Source: Polycyclovorans algicola TG408
GTDB taxonomy: Bacteria; Pseudomonadota; Gammaproteobacteria; Nevskiales; Nevskiaceae
NCBI RefSeq assembly: GCF_000711245.1
Contig: NZ_JOMH01000001.1
Location: 3,094,830-3,158,829, forward strand
Reading direction: 5' to 3'
Length of the DNA: 64,000 nt
The notes under the pieces were generated by a model. That model did not search any database. It had not been told where the DNA came from and saw only the letters and a list, made by a program, of their open reading frames with translations. Shown here in pieces: positions 55,127 through 64,000 of the stretch (within the stretch, counting starts at the first letter, position 1; the number at the start of each line of letters is the position of its first letter). The position numbers and the translations under genes were made by a program.

Positions 55127-57301
55127 ATGCGTCGCATCCTCGTCACCAACGCCCTGCCCTACGCCAACGGCGAGATCCACCTCGGCCATCTCGTCGGCTA
55201 TGTGCAGGCCGACATCTGGGTGCGCTTTCAGCGGCTCTGCCGGCACGAGGTCCATTACGTCTGCGCTGATGACGCCCACGGCACACCGATCATGCTGGCC
55301 GCCGAGAAGGCCGGTCTGGCCCCTGAGGACTTCATCGACAGCGTCCGCAAGCGGCACATGGCCGACTTTGCCGACTTTGGCGTCGAATTCGACCATTACC
55401 ACTCAACGCACAGCCCTGAAAACGAGCGGCTTTCGCAACTGATCTACACCCGCCTGCGCGACGCCGGACACATTGCCCAGCGCAACGTGCGGCAGTTGTA
55501 CGACCCCGAGCGGCAGATGTTTCTGCCGGATCGCTTCATCAAGGGCGAATGCCCCAAGTGCAGCGCGGCCGACCAGTACGGTGACAACTGCGAAGTCTGC
55601 GGCGCCGCCTACGCGCCCACCGACCTGAAGAACCCGCGTTCGGTTGTCAGCGGCGCGGCGCCGGAGCTGCGGGATTCGGAGCATTACTTCTTCAAGCTCA
55701 ATGACTTTAAAGATTTCGTAACAGATTATTTACAGGAGAGTCTCCCGGAGGCGCCGGTCTCAGGCACTGAAAGCTGGCGACCGCGCTTAGCCGCCCACAA
55801 AAGTATGCTTGCGAAGCTGAAGGAGTGGCTCGATGCCGGACTAAGGGACTGGGACATCTCGCGCGACGCCCCCTACTTCGGCTTCGCGATTCCCGATGCG
55901 CCGGGCAAGTATTTTTACGTATGGCTGGATGCGCCCATCGGCTACATGGCAAGTTTTGCTGCACACGCCGCGAAGCTTGGCAAGCCGGAACTGTTCGACG
56001 AATACTGGGGTGCGCCTCACCCCTCACCCCTCACGCCTCACGAGATTCACCATTTCATCGGCAAGGACATCGTCAACTTCCACGGGCTGTTCTGGCCGGC
56101 GATGCTCAAAGGCGCAGGCTTTCGCACGCCCACGCAACTGCACGTCAACGGCTACTTGACCATCAACGGTCAGAAAATGAGCAAAAGCCGCGGCACCTTC
56201 ATTCAGGCACGGACCTGGCTGGGCCACTTGCCGCCGGAGGCGCTGCGCTACTACTTCGCCGCCAAACTCGGTAGCGGGCCGGAAGACCTGGACCTGAGCC
56301 TCGACGACTTCGCGGCGCGGGTGAACAGCGACCTGGTGGGCAAGTACGTGAACATTGCCAGCCGTTGTGCCGGGTTCATTGAAAAGCAGTTCGACAGCAA
56401 GCTGAGCCGAGAACTCTTCCAAACCCCGGAATCAATTCATGCCCTCGTACTGGACTACGGCGATGAAATTAAAGCTCGGTACGAATCAGGAGAGCTCTCT
56501 ACTGTTGTGAGATCGGTGATGTGGCTTGCTGACAAAGCCAATGCAGAGCTTCAAAAGCTCGCACCATGGAAGCGGATAAAAGAGGAAGGTAGTCGTAACG
56601 AAGTACATGAGATTTGCTCCACCTTCATTAACGTCTTCCGCCTACTCACGCTCTACCTCAAACCCATCCTGCCGCAGCTCGCCAAGCAGGCCGAAGCCTT
56701 CCTCAACATCCCCCCGCTGAACTGGGCCGACGCCGCCACGCCGCTGCTCGATCACGCCATCAACCCGTACCAGCCGCTCATGACCCGTATCGAGAAAGCC
56801 CAGACCGACGCGCTGCTTGCCGCCGAAGCCGGTAATAGCCCCTCTCCCGCAGGCGGGAGAGGGGTTGGGGAGAGGGCCGCGCCCGAGCGCGGTGCGCCGT
56901 CCCAATTGCCCGCCGCCGTTCCGGCGACGCCCTCTCCCCCAACCCCTCTCCCGATTTCGGGAGAGGGGAGTCAGACAATCTCCATCGACGACTTCATCAA
57001 AGTCGACCTGCGCGTGGCGCGCATCGCCGAAGCTGGCGCGGTCGAGGGCGCCGACAAGCTGCTGCGCCTGCAACTCGATCTGGGGCCGCTCGGCACGCGG
57101 CAGGTGTTTGCCGGCATCAAGAAGGCCTACGACCCCGCACTGCTGGTCGGCAAGCTCACGGTCTGCGTCGCCAACCTGGCGCCGCGCAAGATGAAGTTCG
57201 GCATGTCTGAAGGCATGGTGCTGGCCGCCAGCAACGACAGCGCTGGCCCCTGTCTACTCTGGCCGGACGAAGGCGCCGAGCCCGGAATGCGGATCAAATA
57301 A
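55127..57301 (+). CDS. metG: Methionine--tRNA ligase
   Basis: The 724-residue class I synthetase charges tRNA-Met. HIGH motif variant EIHLGH at 16-21. The zinc knuckle is CPKC-x9-CEVC. KMSKS lies at about 349-353 ([11 protein letters not shown]). The C-terminal EMAP/tRNA-binding domain (residues about 620-724, [20 protein letters not shown]) is present. Two anomalies: residues about 571-617 are a Pro/Gly/Ser-rich linker encoded by palindromic repeat DNA, and [12 protein letters not shown] near residue 300 is encoded by a CCTCAC tandem repeat in place of the usual acidic loop. Two stretches (about 55690-55840 and 56410-56640) have lower GC and rarer codons than the rest. Confidence 0.95.
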   Translation: MRRILVTNALPYANGEIHLGHLVGYVQADIWVRFQRLCRHEVHYVCADDAHGTPIMLAAEKAGLAPEDFIDSVRKRHMADFADFGVEFDHYHSTHSPENERLSQLIYTRLRDAGHIAQRNVRQLYDPERQMFLPDRFIKGECPKCSAADQYGDNCEVCGAAYAPTDLKNPRSVVSGAAPELRDSEHYFFKLNDFKDFVTDYLQESLPEAPVSGTESWRPRLAAHKSMLAKLKEWLDAGLRDWDISRDAPYFGFAIPDAPGKYFYVWLDAPIGYMASFAAHAAKLGKPELFDEYWGAPHPSPLTPHEIHHFIGKDIVNFHGLFWPAMLKGAGFRTPTQLHVNGYLTINGQKMSKSRGTFIQARTWLGHLPPEALRYYFAAKLGSGPEDLDLSLDDFAARVNSDLVGKYVNIASRCAGFIEKQFDSKLSRELFQTPESIHALVLDYGDEIKARYESGELSTVVRSVMWLADKANAELQKLAPWKRIKEEGSRNEVHEICSTFINVFRLLTLYLKPILPQLAKQAEAFLNIPPLNWADAATPLLDHAINPYQPLMTRIEKAQTDALLAAEAGNSPSPAGGRGVGERAAPERGAPSQLPAAVPATPSPPTPLPISGEGSQTISIDDFIKVDLRVARIAEAGAVEGADKLLRLQLDLGPLGTRQVFAGIKKAYDPALLVGKLTVCVANLAPRKMKFGMSEGMVLAASNDSAGPCLLWPDEGAEPGMRIK
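56020..56042 (+). repeat. CCTCAC tandem repeat inside metG
   Basis: Four imperfect units of C(C)CCTCA(C/C) run through this stretch (CCTCACCCCTCACCCCTCACGCCTCAC) in frame. They encode HPSPLTPH in the connective region of MetG, where family members normally have a charged loop before YHFIGKDI. It appears to be a short simple-sequence expansion or a captured intergenic repeat. Confidence 0.7.
56836..56972 (+). repeat. Palindromic CCCCTCTCCCG repeat pair captured in metG
   Basis: Hairpin 1 is CCCCTCTCCCGC (56839-56850) with GCGGGAGAGGGG (56853-56864). Hairpin 2 is CCCCTCTCCCGA (56943-56954) with TCGGGAGAGGGG (56957-56968). TTGGGGAGAGGG after hairpin 1 is also complementary to CCCTCTCCCCCAA before hairpin 2, giving a nested inverted repeat. 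The whole unit is in frame and is read as a disordered linker between the anticodon-binding and tRNA-binding domains. Confidence 0.8.
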
Positions 57302-57395
57302 GGGCGAAAAGCCTTAATTTCGAAAGCGCATAAGCCTATTCATATTCATGACCAAATCTTGTGGGCGCACAAGCGGCGGCGCATCCTAGACGCCC

Positions 57396-57971
57396 ATGTC
57401 TGACGTGCTCCTCATCCTTCTTGGCGCGGTGCTCGTGCACAACTTCGTGTTGGTGCAGTTTCTCGGCCTGTGTCCGTTCATGGGCACCTCGAAAAAGGTC
57501 GAAACCAGTGGTGGGCTGGCACTGGCCACCACCTTCGTGCTCACCCTCACCGCCGTGGTCACCCATGTCATCGACACGTGGGTGCTGGCCATTTTCGGGC
57601 TGGAATACCTGCGCACCATCGTCTTCATCGTGGTGATTGCCGGCGTGGTGCAGTTCGTCGAAATGGTCGTGCAGAAAACCAGCCCGCTGCTGTATCAGGT
57701 GCTGGGTATTTACCTGCCGCTGATCACCACCAACTGCATCGTGCTCGGCGTGGCGCTGATCAACGTGCGGCAGTCGTCCACGTTTCTGGAATCGGCCCTC
57801 ACCGGCATCGGCGCCGGCCTCGGCTTCTCGCTGGTGCTGCTGCTGTTTGCCAGCCTGCGTGAACGACTGACCGTGGCCGACGTACCCAAGTCGTTCAAAG
57901 GCGCACCCGTCGCGTTGGTCACCGCCGGCGTGATGAGTCTCGCTTTCCTCGGTTTCGCGGGGCTGGCCTGA
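57396..57971 (+). CDS. rnfA: Electron transport complex subunit RnfA
   Basis: The 191-residue integral membrane subunit of the Rnf (Rsx) ferredoxin:NAD oxidoreductase has six helices. Family segments: [20 protein letters not shown] with a conserved cysteine, [10 protein letters not shown]-like [19 protein letters not shown] with the second cysteine, and [20 protein letters not shown]. The ATG is at 57396, 94 bp after metG; no strong terminator separates them. It is the first gene of a complete rnfABCDGE set. Confidence 0.96.
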   Translation: MSDVLLILLGAVLVHNFVLVQFLGLCPFMGTSKKVETSGGLALATTFVLTLTAVVTHVIDTWVLAIFGLEYLRTIVFIVVIAGVVQFVEMVVQKTSPLLYQVLGIYLPLITTNCIVLGVALINVRQSSTFLESALTGIGAGLGFSLVLLLFASLRERLTVADVPKSFKGAPVALVTAGVMSLAFLGFAGLA

Positions 57972-57975
57972 TCAC

Positions 57976-58527
57976 ATGCTGACGGCCGTCCTCACCCTGA
58001 CGCTGCTCGCAGCCGCCTTCGGCGTGGTGCTGGGTTACGCCAGCATCCGCTTCAAGGTGGAGGGCGATCCGCTGGTCGAGAAGATCGACAAGATCCTGCC
58101 GCAGACGCAATGCGGCCAATGCGGTTTTCCCGGCTGCAAGCCGTACGCGACCGCCATTGCCGGCGGTGAGGCCGAAATCAACCAGTGCCCGCCCGGCGGC
58201 GAAGAAGGTGTGCTCAAACTCGCCGAGCTGCTCGGCCGCGATCCGATGCCGCTCAACGCCGACAACGGCGTCGCCAAGACCGTCAAGACCCTCGCCTTGA
58301 TTGACGAGGCGGTGTGCATCGGCTGCACCAAGTGCATCCAGGCCTGCCCGGTGGACGCCATCGTTGGCGCCGCCAACCAGATGCACACCGTCATCGAAAG
58401 CCATTGCACCGGCTGCGAACTGTGCCTGCCGCCCTGCCCGGTGGACTGCATCACCATGGAGCCGGTCGCCGACACAGTGAAAACTTGGCGCTGGCCGCTG
58501 CCGCCCGGCGAGCGGGAGGCCGCGTGA
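57976..58527 (+). CDS. rnfB: Electron transport complex subunit RnfB
   Basis: The 183-residue iron-sulfur subunit accepts electrons from ferredoxin. An N-terminal membrane anchor ([17 protein letters not shown]) is followed by the [4Fe-4S] motif [16 protein letters not shown]. Then comes a 2x[4Fe-4S] ferredoxin domain: [16 protein letters not shown] and [16 protein letters not shown]. It starts 4 bp after rnfA and overlaps rnfC by GTGA. Confidence 0.96.
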   Translation: MLTAVLTLTLLAAAFGVVLGYASIRFKVEGDPLVEKIDKILPQTQCGQCGFPGCKPYATAIAGGEAEINQCPPGGEEGVLKLAELLGRDPMPLNADNGVAKTVKTLALIDEAVCIGCTKCIQACPVDAIVGAANQMHTVIESHCTGCELCLPPCPVDCITMEPVADTVKTWRWPLPPGEREAA

Positions 58528-60482
58528 TTGCCGAGGCGCCGATCCGGCTGTATGGCTTTCACGGCGGCCTGCACCTGGACGACCGCAAGTCGCTGGCCAC
58601 CGGTCAGCCAATTGGCGAGGTGCCGCTGCCGGACGCCTTGATTCTGCCGCTGTCGCAGCACATCGGCGGCGCGGCCAAACCGCGCGTCAAGGTCGGTGAC
58701 GTGGTGCGTCGCGGGCAAACCGTCGCCGACCCGCAGGGCGTGGTGTCGTCGCCGGTGCACGCCCCGACCTCGGGGCGCATCGTCGCCATCGAACCACGCC
58801 GCGTGCCGCACCCGTCCGGCCTCAAGGCCGACTGCGTGGTGCTCGAACCCGACGGCCTCGACCAGTGGCTGGACGCGCCGGAATGGACGCCGCTGCCCGA
58901 CTTCACCGCCGCCAGTGGCGAGCAGATTCGCGTGATCGCACGCGCCGCCGGCATCGTCGGCCTGGGTGGCGCGGCGTTCCCGTCGGCGATCAAGCTCAAT
59001 CCGGGCCGCGTCGTCGACACGCTGATCATCAACGGCGCCGAGTGCGAGCCCTACATCAGTTGCGACCAGATGCTGATGACCGAACAGGCGGACGAAATCG
59101 TCCTCGGCATTCGCGTGGTGCTGCATGCGCTGGGCGCGCCGCGCTGTCTGATCGGCGTCGAAGACAACAAGCCTGCGGCCATTCGTGCGCTGTCGCGCGC
59201 CTGCGAGAAGGACGCCCACATCCACGTCGTGGTGGTGCCGACCCGCTACCCGCAAGGCGGCGAGAAACAGCTCATCCAGACCCTGGCCGGTCTCGAAGTG
59301 CCCAGTGAAGGCCTGCCACTGGACCTCGGCATCGTTTGCCACAACCCCGGCACCGTCCGCGCCGTGGGCCGCGCCGTGTGCTTGGGCGAGCCGCTGATCG
59401 AACGCATCATCACCGTCACCGGCGAGGCCGTGGCGCAACCGCGCAATTTCCGCGTGCGGCTGGGCACGCCGATGCGCCACCTGGTCGAACAGGCCGGCGG
59501 CCTCAAAGGCACACCCGGACGACTGCTGATGGGCGGACCGATGATGGGCTTTGCCCTGCCCAACCTCGACGTGCCGGTGATCAAGGCCACCAACTGCGTG
59601 CTGGCGCTGGCGCCGGAAACGATTCGCGCGACGCCCGAAGCCCAGCCGTGCATCCGCTGCGGCGAATGCGTCACCGTGTGTCCGTCGCGCCTGCTACCTC
59701 AACAGCTTTACTGGCACGCCCGCGCCCGCGAGTTCGAGGCGGCCGAAAATCTGAATCTGTTTGACTGCATTGAATGTGGCTGCTGCGCCATCGTCTGCCC
59801 CAGCCACATTCCGCTGGTGCAGTACTACCGCTTCGCCAAGACCGAGATTCACGCCGCCGAGGCCGAAAAGCGCGAGGCCGACGCCGCACGCCTGCGCCAC
59901 GAGGCCCGTCTGGCCCGTATCGAACGCGAAGAGCGGGCCAAAGAAGAAGCCCGCGCACGCAAAAAAGCGGCGCTGGCAGCCGCCAAGTCGGGCGCGCCCA
60001 CACCGCCGCCTGATGCGGCACCCGCCAAGCCCGCCGCCGCCCCGGCCACTGCACCGACGGGCGACGACGATCCGGTCGCCATCGCCATGGCCCGTGCGCA
60101 GGCGCGTCGCAGCGCCAACAACGCCGTGCCCGCCCCGGCGTCAGTCGAAACCGAACCCACCGCCGCCGAGACGAACCCGCCAACGCCTGCCGACGACGAT
60201 CCGGTGGCCAGGGCCATCGCTGCCGCCAAAGCACGCAAGGCCGCGAAAGAAGCAGCGGCGCCGACGCCCTCCGAGGCCCCTCAAGCGCCGGCGGAAGACG
60301 ACCCGGTGGCCAAGGCCATTGCCGCGGCCAAGGCGCGCAAAGCGGCGAAGGCGGCGGCAACCGAGATACCGCCTGACGCCCCGGCCACCGAGTCCGATGC
60401 CGAAGACCCGGTTGCCAAGGCCATCGCCGCTGCGAAGGCGCGCAAGGCGGCGCGCGACACCGCCGCCGACAACCGCGAATGA
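58524..60482 (+). CDS. rnfC: Electron transport complex subunit RnfC
   Basis: The 652-residue peripheral subunit oxidises or reduces NAD and passes electrons to RnfB. It starts at GTG 58524 inside the rnfB stop, giving [16 protein letters not shown]. The NADH/FMN domain holds [15 protein letters not shown] and [12 protein letters not shown]. Two [4Fe-4S] motifs follow: [20 protein letters not shown] and [20 protein letters not shown]. The last 170 residues are charged coiled coil plus four copies of a [18 protein letters not shown]-like repeat. This Ala/Lys tail is typical of gammaproteobacterial RnfC and varies in length. Confidence 0.95.
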   Translation: MIAEAPIRLYGFHGGLHLDDRKSLATGQPIGEVPLPDALILPLSQHIGGAAKPRVKVGDVVRRGQTVADPQGVVSSPVHAPTSGRIVAIEPRRVPHPSGLKADCVVLEPDGLDQWLDAPEWTPLPDFTAASGEQIRVIARAAGIVGLGGAAFPSAIKLNPGRVVDTLIINGAECEPYISCDQMLMTEQADEIVLGIRVVLHALGAPRCLIGVEDNKPAAIRALSRACEKDAHIHVVVVPTRYPQGGEKQLIQTLAGLEVPSEGLPLDLGIVCHNPGTVRAVGRAVCLGEPLIERIITVTGEAVAQPRNFRVRLGTPMRHLVEQAGGLKGTPGRLLMGGPMMGFALPNLDVPVIKATNCVLALAPETIRATPEAQPCIRCGECVTVCPSRLLPQQLYWHARAREFEAAENLNLFDCIECGCCAIVCPSHIPLVQYYRFAKTEIHAAEAEKREADAARLRHEARLARIEREERAKEEARARKKAALAAAKSGAPTPPPDAAPAKPAAAPATAPTGDDDPVAIAMARAQARRSANNAVPAPASVETEPTAAETNPPTPADDDPVARAIAAAKARKAAKEAAAPTPSEAPQAPAEDDPVAKAIAAAKARKAAKAAATEIPPDAPATESDAEDPVAKAIAAAKARKAARDTAADNRE

Positions 60483-61456
60483 ACCGCGACCTGATCAGCT
60501 CACCCCATCTGCGCGTGCAGCCCAACGTGCGCGGCGTGATGTTGCGGGTGCTCGCTGCGCTGCTGCCCGGCATCGCCGTGTTCACCGGCCTGTTCGGCCC
60601 GGGCGTGCTGCTGAATCTGCTGTGGTGCATTGCAGCGGCGGTGCTCACCGAGATCACGGTGATGGCGCTGCGCGGCCGCGACTGGCGAGTGATTGTTGAC
60701 GGCAGCGCGGTGCTCACGGGCGCCCTGCTGGCGCTCGCCCTGCCGCCCGACGCGCCGTGGTGGTTGCCGGTGCTTGGCGGCTTTTTTGCCGTGTCGCTGG
60801 GCAAACAGGTTTATGGCGGCATCGGCTTCAATCCGTTCAACCCGGCCATGGTTGGGTATGTGGTGTTGCTGATCAGCTTTCCGGTAGCGATGACCGCGTG
60901 GCCCAGCCCGAACCTCGGCTGGGCCACCGACGCGGTCAGCCAGGCCACGGCGCTGGATCATGCGCGCACCGCGCTCACCCAGGGCCGAACCCTGACCGAA
61001 GTATTTGCCGACCCCGGCTTTGAAAGCGCCAGCGTGCGCGGCTGGCTGTGGGTGTCGCTGGCCTACCTGGTCGGCGGATTGTTCCTGCTGCAGCAACGCA
61101 CCATCCGCTGGCAGATTCCGCTCGGCGTGCTGCTGGGCATGGGGCTGATGGCGCTGATTTTCTGGGGCATCGACAGCGACCGTTACGCCTCGCCGCTGTT
61201 TCACTGGACCAGCGGCGCAGCGATGCTGGGCGCGTTCTTCATTGCCACCGATCCGGTGTCGGCCAGCACCACACCGCGCGGCCGGTTGATCTTCGGACTG
61301 GGTGTCGGCGTGCTGACCTGGATCATCCGCAGTTGGGGCGGCTACCCCGACGGCTTCGCCTTCGCGGTGCTGCTGATGAACATTCTCGCGCCCACCATCG
61401 ACCGCTACACGCCGACCCGCGTATACGGCACCGGACGCCGGATGGAACGTCCATGA
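60479..61456 (+). CDS. rnfD: Electron transport complex subunit RnfD
   Basis: The 325-residue membrane subunit carries covalent FMN and riboflavin. It has about nine hydrophobic segments. The flavinylation threonine is in DAVSQATALD, corresponding to the S-x-A-T motif. Other family blocks: GKQVYGGIGFNPFNPAMVGY and GAFFIATDPVSASTTPRG. The ATG overlaps the rnfC stop by 4 bp, and the 3' end overlaps rnfG by 4 bp. Confidence 0.95.
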   Translation: MNRDLISSPHLRVQPNVRGVMLRVLAALLPGIAVFTGLFGPGVLLNLLWCIAAAVLTEITVMALRGRDWRVIVDGSAVLTGALLALALPPDAPWWLPVLGGFFAVSLGKQVYGGIGFNPFNPAMVGYVVLLISFPVAMTAWPSPNLGWATDAVSQATALDHARTALTQGRTLTEVFADPGFESASVRGWLWVSLAYLVGGLFLLQQRTIRWQIPLGVLLGMGLMALIFWGIDSDRYASPLFHWTSGAAMLGAFFIATDPVSASTTPRGRLIFGLGVGVLTWIIRSWGGYPDGFAFAVLLMNILAPTIDRYTPTRVYGTGRRMERP

Positions 61457-62112
61457 GCGGCGCCGTGCACGTCCGGCAAATGCTGAAATCCGGCGGCCTG
61501 CTGGCGGCTTTCGGTGTGGTCACCGCCGCACTGTTGGCCGGCGTCTACGGCCTCACCAAAGACCAGATCGCCGCCGCGCAGCAGGCGCGTCTGCTGCGCG
61601 AATTGCAGGCGGTGCTGTCGGCCGAACGCTACGACAATGACCTGGCGCTGGACACGCTGACCCTGGACGACCCGCGCCTCGGCGGGCGCAGCACGGTGTA
61701 CCGCGCGCGCCTTGATGGCCGACCGGCCGCCAGCATCTTTACGGTCGTCGCACCCGACGGTTACAGCGGCGATATCCGCCTGTTGGTGGGCGTCACGCCC
61801 GACGGCACCGTGACCGGCGTGCGTGTCACCGAGCACCGCGAAACCCCCGGCCTTGGCGACAAGATCGAACTGCGCAAGAACGACTGGATTCTGGCCTTCA
61901 CCGGCCGCTCGCTGGGCGACCCGGCGGCTGAGCGATGGACCGTCCGCAAGGACGGCGGCGCCTTCGACCAGTTCACCGGCGCGACCATCACGCCGCGTGC
62001 GGTGGTTGCGGCCGTGGCCCGCACGCTTACCGTTACCGCCGAACGCCAGCACGAATGGTGGGACGATGCGCCCGCCACGACCCCTGACCCGGAGGCCCGC
62101 GACACGCCATGA
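61453..62112 (+). CDS. rnfG: Electron transport complex subunit RnfG
   Basis: The 219-residue subunit has one N-terminal transmembrane helix ([20 protein letters not shown]) and a periplasmic FMN-binding domain. The covalent FMN threonine lies in [15 protein letters not shown], and [15 protein letters not shown] is the family signature. ATG at 61453 inside the rnfD stop (ATGA). It overlaps rnfE by 4 bp. Confidence 0.95.
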   Translation: MSGAVHVRQMLKSGGLLAAFGVVTAALLAGVYGLTKDQIAAAQQARLLRELQAVLSAERYDNDLALDTLTLDDPRLGGRSTVYRARLDGRPAASIFTVVAPDGYSGDIRLLVGVTPDGTVTGVRVTEHRETPGLGDKIELRKNDWILAFTGRSLGDPAAERWTVRKDGGAFDQFTGATITPRAVVAAVARTLTVTAERQHEWWDDAPATTPDPEARDTP

Positions 62113-62792
62113 ACCTGAGCAAGCTCGTCCGTGACGGTCTGTGGACCAACAACCCCGGCCTGGTGCAATTGCTGGGCCTGTGCCCGCTGCTGGCGGTGAG
62201 CAACAACTTCGTCAACGCGCTGTCGCTGGGGCTGGCGACCCTGTTTGTGCTGACCGCCTCCAACCTGACCGTGTCGGCCATCCGCAACGTCGTGCGCCCC
62301 GAGATTCGCATTCCGGTGTTCGTCATGGTCATCGCCTCACTGGTGACCCTGGTCGAGCTGGTGATGAACGCCTACTTCCAGACGCTTTACGACATCCTTG
62401 GCATCTTCCTGCCGATCATCACGACCAACTGCGCCATCATCGGCCGCGCCGAAGCCTTCGCCTCGAAGAACCGTGTCGGACCGGCGCTGATCGACGGCTT
62501 CATGATGGGGCTGGGTTTTCTGCTGGTGCTGGTGGTGTTGGGCGGCGCGCGTGAAATTCTGTCGCTGGGCACGCTCGGCCAGGGCCTGAACCTGCTGCTG
62601 GGCGCCGGTTTTGAAGACGCCTACTGGACGCTGATTCCCAACACCGACGGCCTGCTGCTGGCCGCGCTGCCACCCGGTGCGTTCATTGGCCTGGGCCTGC
62701 TGATTGCCCTGAAAAACTTCATCGACGCGCGCGTCAAACGCTGGCGCCAGCCGTCGCCCGTCGCGTCCGCCGCCGCCCCCGCCGGCGCATGA
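62109..62792 (+). CDS. rnfE: Electron transport complex subunit RnfE
   Basis: The 227-residue membrane subunit is a paralogue of RnfA with opposite topology. It shows [20 protein letters not shown] with a conserved cysteine, [19 protein letters not shown], and [20 protein letters not shown]. It completes the set rnfABCDGE. The nth ATG overlaps its stop by 4 bp, so nth is part of the same transcript. Confidence 0.95.
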   Translation: MNLSKLVRDGLWTNNPGLVQLLGLCPLLAVSNNFVNALSLGLATLFVLTASNLTVSAIRNVVRPEIRIPVFVMVIASLVTLVELVMNAYFQTLYDILGIFLPIITTNCAIIGRAEAFASKNRVGPALIDGFMMGLGFLLVLVVLGGAREILSLGTLGQGLNLLLGAGFEDAYWTLIPNTDGLLLAALPPGAFIGLGLLIALKNFIDARVKRWRQPSPVASAAAPAGA

Positions 62793-63454
62793 ACAAGCTC
62801 AGTCGTGCCGAGTTCTACCGGCGCCTGCAGGCGGCCAATCCGGCACCCACCACCGAGCTGAAATTCAACTCGCCCTTCGAGCTGCTGGTGGCGGTGGTGC
62901 TGTCGGCGCAGGCGACCGACGTCGGCGTCAACAAGGCCATGGCCAGACTCTTTCCGGTGGCCAACACCCCGCAGGCGATTCTTGCGCTGGGCGAAGAACG
63001 GCTGCGTGACTTCATCAAGACCATCGGCCTGTTCAAGACCAAGGCGAAGAACGTGATGGGCCTGTGCCAGCAGTTGATCGACCTGCACGGCGGCCAGGTC
63101 CCGCGTGACCGCGATGCCCTCGAAGCCCTGCCCGGCGTTGGCCGCAAAACCGCCAACGTGGTGCTCAACACCGCCTTCGGTGAAGCGACCATTGCGGTCG
63201 ACACGCACATCTTCAGGGTGTCGAATCGCACCGGGCTGGCCAAGGGCAAAACCGTGCGTGCGGTGGAAGACCGTCTGGTCAAGGTCACGCCGGCCGAGTA
63301 CGCGCGCGACGCGCACCACTGGCTGATCCTGCACGGGCGCTACGTCTGCAAGGCACGCAAGCCCGAGTGCTGGCGCTGCGCAGTCATCGACCTGTGCGAC
63401 CATCGCCCCAAGACCCCCGCCCCGGCCGACTGGCCCGCACCGCTCACGCCATGA
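62789..63454 (+). CDS. nth: Endonuclease III
   Basis: The 221-residue base-excision glycosylase/AP lyase removes oxidised pyrimidines. The helix-hairpin-helix and catalytic lysine are in [15 protein letters not shown], the catalytic aspartate in [12 protein letters not shown]. The [4Fe-4S] ligands follow C-x6-C-x2-C-x5-C in [17 protein letters not shown]. It is coupled to rnfE and the next gene by 4-bp overlaps; rnf-nth linkage is classic for gammaproteobacteria. Confidence 0.97.
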   Translation: MNKLSRAEFYRRLQAANPAPTTELKFNSPFELLVAVVLSAQATDVGVNKAMARLFPVANTPQAILALGEERLRDFIKTIGLFKTKAKNVMGLCQQLIDLHGGQVPRDRDALEALPGVGRKTANVVLNTAFGEATIAVDTHIFRVSNRTGLAKGKTVRAVEDRLVKVTPAEYARDAHHWLILHGRYVCKARKPECWRCAVIDLCDHRPKTPAPADWPAPLTP

Positions 63455-63795
63455 TCCCCACCGGCTACAAACCCCGCTTCGGCCTGTTTCACATCATCGC
63501 CATCATCGGCCTCAGCCTGAGTGCCTACTACGGCTATGAGTTGATGACGTGGGAAGACCTGACCGACGAAGAGATCGAACAGTCGGTCGAGATCAACCTT
63601 GCGCTTGACCTCAACCGACGCGGCCCCCACCTGCAACCCGACGATGCCACCCGGGCCCGGATGCGCGAACAGGTTCGCGCGGAGATCGTCGGCGAACGCG
63701 CCGTGGCAAAAGAGAAAATCGAGCGTCGCCTTGGCGTGGGTCTGCTATTGACCGTGGCCGGCGGGATTCGCTTGTTGATGGCGCGGGGTATGTGA
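63451..63795 (+). CDS. Small membrane protein of unknown function
   Basis: The 114-residue protein has a hydrophobic segment near residues 11-27 (LFHIIAIIGLSLSAYYGYEL) and another near the C-terminus (LGVGLLLTVAGGIRLLMA). A charged helical middle lies between them (DEEIEQSVEINLALDLNRRG). I recognise no family. ATG at 63451 overlaps the nth stop (ATGA), and the next gene starts 2 bp after its stop, so it belongs to the rnf-nth transcript. Confidence 0.65.
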   Translation: MIPTGYKPRFGLFHIIAIIGLSLSAYYGYELMTWEDLTDEEIEQSVEINLALDLNRRGPHLQPDDATRARMREQVRAEIVGERAVAKEKIERRLGVGLLLTVAGGIRLLMARGM

Positions 63796-63797
63796 GG

Positions 63798-64000
63798 GTG
63801 ATTGAGGTTCGTTCGGCTGAAGCGAGAGACGAAGCGGCGCTCTGGGAATTGATACGCGCCTTCCCGACGCCCACTCCGATCAGCGCCGATGCCTATGCCC
63901 GCATGTTTCAACGCAAGCTCGACGATCCATGCGCCTTGATTGCGGTAGCCCGACAAGGCGAAACGCTCGTTGGCTATGTGTCGGGCCACAAGCATTCGGC
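63798..64000 (+). CDS. GNAT family N-acetyltransferase, N-terminal part
   Basis: The frame starts at GTG 63798, 2 bp after the preceding stop, and runs off the right edge with 67 complete codons. It reads VIEVRSAEARDEAALWELIR and continues to LIAVARQGETLVGYVSGHKH, the typical first half of a GNAT domain (alpha1-alpha2 then beta2-beta3). The acetyl-CoA motif would lie outside the window. The substrate is unknown. Confidence 0.7.
   Translation, partial: MIEVRSAEARDEAALWELIRAFPTPTPISADAYARMFQRKLDDPCALIAVARQGETLVGYVSGHKHS

Noticed and set aside
57302-57395. Terminator between metG and rnfA
   Set aside because: AAGG-N7-CCTT followed by AATTT is too weak a stem to call.
60060-60470. Regularly spaced repeats that might be a CRISPR array
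   Set aside because: They are in-frame coding repeats of the RnfC tail, without unique spacers. No CRISPR array or cas gene is seen anywhere in the window.

Overview
The window is a GC-rich, gene-dense piece of a gammaproteobacterial chromosome. The order fimV-truA-trpF-trpB-trpA-accD, the metG-rnfABCDGE-nth run, the GTAG-type REP hairpins and the fused glucosylglycerol-phosphate synthase/phosphatase fit the Lysobacterales/Nevskiales side of the class. That placement is inference from synteny and gene content; the window contains no rRNA or tRNA gene.

Region 1 (1-14103, all minus strand) is a long biosynthetic train. Read in the direction of transcription it is leuC, two hotdog-fold proteins, leuD, leuB, asd, usg, fimV, an orphan EcfT/CbiQ-like membrane protein, truA, trpF, trpB, trpA and the first 43 codons of accD. 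Most junctions from asd onward overlap by 4 bp or are nearly touching. Two related 17-bp inverted-repeat elements and a GTAG REP pair sit in the gaps around leuDB. A LysR regulator is divergent from leuC.

Region 2 (14104-33729) is mixed housekeeping and envelope genes. It holds a SnoaL-like protein, an orphan NorE/NorF-like pair with a third membrane protein, DUF2845 and DUF1415 proteins and PBP4 (dacB). A cobalamin riboswitch precedes a TonB-dependent receptor that is followed at once by a beta-propeller lipoprotein, an arrangement like Bacteroides BtuB/BtuG. Further along are rlmA, a COG2509 flavoprotein, an alpha/beta hydrolase, a YqhA protein, ggpPS, rimI, a family-4 uracil-DNA glycosylase, leuA (with a candidate leucine-rich leader peptide) and pssA.

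Region 3 (33730-41326) has ilvC and ilvN without the catalytic subunit ilvB. Just upstream of ilvN is a complete IS5-superfamily insertion sequence of about 1.3 kb. Beyond it are a Tat-exported PhoX-like lipoprotein, a CNNM/CorC-type protein, dcd and apbC.

Region 4 (41420-54981) is an accessory block between apbC and metG. It contains a periplasmic catalase-like peroxidase, a HIT protein, an internally deleted AlbA-domain gene, and a tightly coupled run of hsdR-hsdM-hsdS-AAA ATPase-HNH nuclease-sbcB, followed by a HigB/HigA toxin-antitoxin pair. The ATPase and HNH genes look like a Septu (PtuA/PtuB)-type pair translationally coupled to a type I restriction system. This is the most interesting system in the window.

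Region 5 (55127-64000) returns to core genes: metG, whose reading frame has absorbed palindromic repeat DNA and shows lower-GC patches, the complete rnfABCDGE electron-transport operon, nth, a small membrane protein and the start of a GNAT acetyltransferase.
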